A DNA stretch of 6,295 nt, from the NCBI GenBank assembly GCA_902761265.1, contig CACWJV010000235.1, forward strand, positions 1 to 6,295. The letters are read 5' to 3'. The stretch comes from Oscillospiraceae bacterium (GTDB lineage: Bacteria; Bacillota; Clostridia; Oscillospirales; Acutalibacteraceae). The notes below the pieces were generated by a model that did not search any database, was not told the DNA's origin, and saw only the letters and a list, made by a program, of their open reading frames with translations. Below, in pieces: positions 4,183 through 6,295 of this stretch. Position numbers and translations under genes: made by a program. How positions within the stretch are numbered: position 1 is the first letter of the stretch; every line of letters starts with the position of its first letter.

Positions 4183-4228
4183 GCTCATAACCCGGAGGTT
4201 GTAGGTTCAAATCCTATCTCCGCAACCA
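4183..4228 (+). other. Attachment site: 3' half of an initiator tRNA (fMet) gene
   Basis: The sequence runs from anticodon loop CTCATAA (CAT anticodon at 4186-4188) through CCC of the anticodon 3' stem, a T-arm GTAGG-TTCAAAT-CCTAT (4201-4217), the acceptor strand and CCA (4226-4228). An A precedes the discriminator base where elongator tRNAs have a pairing base, matching the C1:A72 mismatch of bacterial initiator tRNA, and the CCC fits its three G-C pairs. The bases upstream (GTCCG) do not form the needed anticodon 5' stem and no D-arm or 5' acceptor exists. This is therefore a tRNA fragment left as an attachment core, not a working tRNA. Confidence 0.85.
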
Positions 4229-4230
4229 TG

Positions 4231-4268
4231 AAAAAAGCGCTTTTGTCGGTAGACAAAAGCGCTTTTTT
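4231..4268 (+). terminator. Perfect terminator, probably of the original tRNA-fMet gene
   Basis: A 17-bp perfect inverted repeat (4231-4247 and 4252-4268) with a GGTA loop ends in six T's. It begins two bases after the CCA of the tRNA fragment, as expected for the downstream side of an intact tRNA gene. Being A-flanked on the other strand, it can act in both directions and so insulates the element from the flank. Confidence 0.9.
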
Positions 4269-4399
4269 CAGTTATATTCGCCTGCGGCGAGTTTTATTGC
4301 GTTGCAGTTTTATTCGGCTTGCGCCGAGTGATATTGCGCTGCGCGCAGTTTAATGGCGAATATAATATCACTTTGCGGCACAGCCGCAAACTATAACTG
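4269..4399. repeat. 131-bp multi-hairpin palindromic repeat
   Basis: The unit is bounded by an 8-bp inverted repeat CAGTTATA (4269-4276) / TATAACTG (4392-4399), inside which TTATATTCGCC (4272-4282) is mirrored by GGCGAATATAA (4355-4365). It is packed with small stem-loops: TCGCC-TGC-GGCGA (4278-4290), TCGGC-TTGC-GCCGA (4314-4327), TGCGC-TGC-GCGCA (4335-4347) and TTTGCGGC-ACA-GCCGCAAA (4372-4390). It is non-coding. I recall similar interspersed hairpin repeats in Oscillospiraceae genomes, often near four-helix-bundle genes. It may be a non-autonomous mobile or REP-like element; that cannot be decided from one copy. Confidence 0.7.
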
Positions 4400-4408
4400 T
4401 CCTGCAGG

Positions 4409-4501
4409 GATGTTATTTCAAAGTTTGAGATTTCCCTGAAAAAAGTATTTGAAACAGAATACCGGCTTGAATGGCTGTTTGAAACCGGATACGTCAGATA
4501 A
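4409..4501 (+). pseudogene. Remnant of a four-helix-bundle protein gene (TIGR02436-like)
   Basis: The frame reading DVISKFEISLKKVFETEY then RLEWLFETGYVR and a TAA matches the central part of four-helix-bundle proteins, in which a segment like DFIxKLxISLKExxETxYWLELLxxTGY is conserved. The N-terminal half is missing: the frame is open only from 4397, directly at the end of the multi-hairpin repeat, and no start codon or ribosome site serves it. The C-terminal helix is missing too, with an early stop. It is a decayed fragment, probably cut by or carried with the adjacent repeat. The family match is from memory. Confidence 0.5.
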
Positions 4502-4505
4502 CGAA

Positions 4506-4550
4506 GCCCTCGGCAGCGGCAGACAGCCAAAGCCGAGGGCATTATTTTTG
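4506..4550 (+). terminator. Terminator-like hairpin upstream of the arsR promoter
   Basis: GCCCTCGGC (4506-4514) pairs perfectly with GCCGAGGGC (4532-4540) around a 17-nt loop, followed by ATTATTTTT. It lies just after the four-helix-bundle remnant and 11 bp before the -35 of the next operon, which it insulates. Confidence 0.75.
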
Positions 4551-4557
4551 CAAAAAC

Positions 4558-4588
4558 ATATTGACAAATAGAAAATCGTGAATATAAT
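4558..4588 (+). promoter_or_regulatory. Promoter and likely ArsR operator of the permease operon
   Basis: TTGACA (4561-4566) and TATAAT (4583-4588) are 16 bp apart. An imperfect inverted repeat ATATTGAC (4558-4565) / GTGAATAT (4578-4585), one mismatch per arm pair and 12 bp between arms, covers the whole promoter. ArsR/SmtB repressors commonly bind such AT-rich dyads over the promoter, so this is the likely site of autoregulation. The promoter is firm; the operator is inference. Confidence 0.75.
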
Positions 4589-4620
4589 ATAGATAGATGT
4601 TTTTCGATGTGAGGTGCGCA

Positions 4621-4929
4621 ATGGAACTTAGCAATAAGAAAACAGCCGAAATGTTCAAGGCGGTTTGCGACGAAAACCGTATCAAGATTTTAAAGCTCTT
4701 GCAGGGCGGAGAGAAATGCGCCTGCGTCCTGCTGGATGATTTGCATATCACGCAACCGACACTGTCTCACCACATGAAGATCCTTTGTGATTCCGAAATA
4801 GTAGTCGGGCGGAAGGAGGGCAAATGGATGTATTACTCCATTTCACCCGAAGGCGCAGATAGAGCCATTTCCGTGTTTCGTGCTCTGACCGACGTGCATG
4901 GACAAGGAGACTGCTGCTGCAAAGAGTAA
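4621..4929 (+). CDS. arsR: ArsR/SmtB-family metal(loid)-responsive repressor
   Basis: This 102-residue winged-helix repressor releases its operator when it binds a thiophilic ion. It shows FKAVCDENRIKILKLL (12-27), the sensor segment GEKCACVLLDDL (30-41) with Cys33-x-Cys35 at the start of helix alpha3, where arsenite-binding ArsR proteins carry their Cys pair, the recognition helix TQPTLSHHMKILCD (44-57), and the wing VVGRKEGKWMYYSIS (61-75). The C-terminus ends with three consecutive cysteines (98-100), which may complete the metal site. The start at 4621 is preceded by GAGGTG at 4611-4616; an in-frame ATG at 4597 lies at the expected transcription start and lacks a ribosome site. It heads the operon with the permease and the thioredoxin-like gene. 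The ligand could be As(III), Sb(III), an organoarsenical or another thiol-seeking agent. Confidence 0.88.
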   Translation: MELSNKKTAEMFKAVCDENRIKILKLLQGGEKCACVLLDDLHITQPTLSHHMKILCDSEIVVGRKEGKWMYYSISPEGADRAISVFRALTDVHGQGDCCCKE

Positions 4930-4934
4930 ACGAT

Positions 4935-4962
4935 TATAGGCTGTGCTGCGGCACAGCTTATA
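4935..4962 (+). other. Intergenic hairpin between arsR and the permease gene
   Basis: TATAGGCTGTGC (4935-4946) and GCACAGCTTATA (4951-4962) form a 12-bp stem with a TGCG loop and one G-U pair. No T-run follows, so it is not a full terminator; it more likely sets mRNA stability or the ratio of repressor to permease within the operon. Confidence 0.7.
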
Positions 4963-5012
4963 AAAACAACGAAACATAGATACATTTCAATCCATAAATC
5001 GGAGGATTTCTT

Positions 5013-6008
5013 ATGTGGGCATTCATTCAGGACGAGATTCTCGGCATGCAATGGTTGAACAGACTGATCCGTCAGCTGCTGACCTTGTGCGGGCTGGATG
5101 TGAAAAGCAGGATCGGCGGCAGCGTACAATTCTTTTTGTACGATACGATAAAGATTATGGTGCTGCTTGGGATTCTGATCCTGATCATATCGTATATTCA
5201 GAGCTATTTCCCGCCGGAGAGAAGCAAGAAGATACTCGGCAGATATAGCGGCATTGGCGCACGAATCATTGCAGCGCTGCTCGGCACTGTCACGCCGTTC
5301 TGCTCCTGCTCGTCGATCCCGCTATTTATAGGCTTTACAAGCGCGGGACTGCCGCTGGGCGTGACGTTTTCTTTTTTGATTTCCTCGCCGATGGTCGACC
5401 TCGGTTCTCTCGTCCTGCTGATGAGCATTTTCGGCTGGAGGGTCGCTGTCATTTACGTCGTTCTCGGATTGGTGATCGCTGTGGCAGGCGGTACCCTGAT
5501 AGAGAAGCTGCACCTTGAAGATCAGGTGCAGGATTTCATACGAAACGGAAAAGCAATAGACTTGCCGCAGGAAGCGCTCCATGTAAAAGACCGGTTGAAA
5601 TATGCGTGGGAACAGGTCGTATCAACGGCAAAAAAGGTGTTCCCTTATGTGCTGATCGGCGTTGGTATTGGGGCAGTGATTCACAACTGGATCCCGGAGG
5701 AATGGGTCGTTAAGGCATTGGGAGGAAACAATCCCTTTGGTGTGATCATCGCAACGATCTGCGGCATCCCGATGTATGCCGACATCTTCGGCACGATCCC
5801 GATCGCGGAGGCGCTGCTCGGCAAAGGCGCACTGCTCGGCGTTGTCCTGTCTTTTATGATGGGAGTCACCACACTATCGCTGCCATCCATGATTATGTTG
5901 AAGAAAGCGGTCAAAGCAAAGCTCCTCGGCATATTCATCGCAATCTGTACCGTTGGAATTATCCTCGTGGGATATTTCTTTAACGCAATACAAAACTTGA
6001 TATTATAA
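5013..6008 (+). CDS. PF03773 (ArsP/YraQ-type) permease
   Basis: This 331-residue inner-membrane permease is a normal full length. About eight hydrophobic segments are seen near residues 44-66, 82-110, 112-138, 142-160, 206-224, 241-258, 265-290 and 302-325. The family signature is TPFCSCSSIPLF (94-105), whose adjacent cysteines are typical of these permeases, followed by SSPMVDLGSL (124-133) in the first half; the second half has GIPMYADIFGTIPIAEALL (251-269) and LSLPSMIMLKK (288-298). ArsP members export trivalent organoarsenicals, while other members have unknown substrates, so the ArsR neighbour suggests arsenic-type cargo without proving it. GGAGG at 5001-5005 serves the ATG at 5013. It lies 11 bp before the thioredoxin-like gene and 83 bp after arsR, in one operon. 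Confidence 0.9.
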   Translation: MWAFIQDEILGMQWLNRLIRQLLTLCGLDVKSRIGGSVQFFLYDTIKIMVLLGILILIISYIQSYFPPERSKKILGRYSGIGARIIAALLGTVTPFCSCSSIPLFIGFTSAGLPLGVTFSFLISSPMVDLGSLVLLMSIFGWRVAVIYVVLGLVIAVAGGTLIEKLHLEDQVQDFIRNGKAIDLPQEALHVKDRLKYAWEQVVSTAKKVFPYVLIGVGIGAVIHNWIPEEWVVKALGGNNPFGVIIATICGIPMYADIFGTIPIAEALLGKGALLGVVLSFMMGVTTLSLPSMIMLKKAVKAKLLGIFIAICTVGIILVGYFFNAIQNLIL

Positions 6009-6019
6009 GGAGGATAATC

Positions 6020-6295
6020 ATGTCATTATTCGGAAAGAAGAAAGAGAAGATCGAACAGCCGATCTGTTGCTGTGGAAGCAACTCCGCCAACGAGACAACA
6101 GAGGTGAAAGCGACAAACGAGTGTTGCGGTAAGCCGGTGGACGGCGTATGCTGCGTTAAAGTGTTAGGCGCTGGCTGCAAATCCTGCCATCAGCTATATG
6201 AAAGCACCAAAGAGGCAGTCGAGAAGCTCGGAATCAACGTAGAGGTCGAATATATCACAGACATGGAAAAAGTGATGGCATACGGCGTGATGAGC
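6020..6295 (+). CDS. Cys-rich thioredoxin-like protein (redox-active disulfide protein 2 type), cut by the window end
   Basis: The first 92 residues are visible; the gene runs off the right edge. Residues 46-92 start a small thioredoxin fold of the TM0996/MTH895 type: strand VKVLGAG, active site C53-K-S-C56, helix YESTKEAVEKLG, strand VEVEYITD. The first 45 residues form an unusual Lys-rich and Cys-rich lead-in with CCC at 16-18, CC at 35-36 and CC at 44-45, giving nine cysteines in 56 residues including the CxxC. Such a lead-in could bind a soft metal ion and hand it to the permease, but that is inference. AAGGAGGA at 6007-6014 precedes the ATG. In this family the thioredoxin-like gene commonly follows a PF03773 permease gene. 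Confidence 0.85.
   Translation, partial: MSLFGKKKEKIEQPICCCGSNSANETTEVKATNECCGKPVDGVCCVKVLGAGCKSCHQLYESTKEAVEKLGINVEVEYITDMEKVMAYGVMS

Larger units (their letters stand above)
1..4228. mobile_element. Right-hand part of an integrated mobile element ending in a tRNA-fMet attachment site
   Basis: The right end is fixed by the 3' half of an initiator tRNA at 4183-4228 without its 5' half, the usual scar of integration into a tRNA gene. Everything to the left looks like accessory DNA: an origin-like iteron region, a leftward operon of small unknown genes facing a rightward regulator, a Fic protein, and a phage-style pair of a small protein and a sigma-like factor. The left end, an integrase and any structural, packaging or conjugation genes are not visible, so phage, phage satellite and integrative conjugative element all remain possible. 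The satellite idea is inference from the origin layout and compact genes. The alternative, that the element lies to the right, is disfavoured because the fragment is followed by an intrinsic terminator as an original tRNA gene would be. Confidence 0.7.

Noticed and set aside
4183..4228. Functional tRNA gene
   Set aside because: The 5' half (acceptor, D-arm, anticodon 5' stem) is missing.
4597..4620. Earlier ATG for the ArsR gene
   Set aside because: It lies at the expected transcription start and lacks a ribosome site, whereas 4621 has GAGGTG at proper distance.
4294..4751. Several leftward frames across the hairpin repeat and the arsR promoter
   Set aside because: They span inverted repeats, a terminator and a promoter, and lack ribosome sites; their sequences show no family features.

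Overview
The window looks like a Clostridia (Oscillospiraceae/Ruminococcaceae-type gut Firmicutes) chromosome carrying the end of an integrated mobile element. The grounds are strong AGGAGG-type ribosome sites, consensus sigma-A promoters, an HTH_26-type regulator followed by a Fic gene, moderate GC, and a hairpin-rich repeat plus four-helix-bundle remnant of the kind I associate with this group. No species can be named from sequence alone.

Positions 1-4228 are read as the right-hand part of a mobile element, either a phage-like or satellite-like island or an integrative element. Its boundary is a 46-base copy of the 3' half of an initiator tRNA (fMet), from anticodon loop to CCA. The 5' half is absent, which is the usual scar where an element has integrated into a tRNA 3' end. 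From left to right the element holds: the tail of a rightward gene with a terminator; a ~310-bp non-coding region with a dozen GTTCGC/GCGAAC hexamers around an AT-rich core, a likely replication origin; a leftward operon of three small genes with identical 17-nt translation leaders and its own terminator; a probable small RNA transcribed against that operon in the gap between two of its genes; a divergent control region with twin palindromic operators; a rightward HTH regulator and an overlapping Fic gene whose catalytic His is Gln; a repeat-rich non-coding stretch; a strong promoter driving a small helical protein and a sigma-70-like factor; and phased T-tracts and phased direct repeats leading to the attachment site. 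No integrase is in the window; it and the intact tRNA should lie to the left.

From 4229 rightward is the presumed chromosomal flank. It starts with a near-perfect terminator, probably the original tRNA terminator, then a 131-bp multi-hairpin palindromic repeat, then a short remnant of a four-helix-bundle protein gene. A metal/metalloid-type operon follows: an ArsR-family repressor with a Cys-x-Cys sensor motif, a PF03773 (ArsP/YraQ-type) permease, and a Cys-rich thioredoxin-like protein cut by the window end. The repressor probably senses a thiophilic ion or compound and derepresses its own operon, the permease exports it, and the CxxC protein supports redox or metal handling.

The strongest leads are the origin-like iteron region, the antisense small RNA, the Fic protein with a Gln-for-His, Lys-for-Gly active-site motif behind a twin-operator switch, and the helically phased DNA beside the attachment site.
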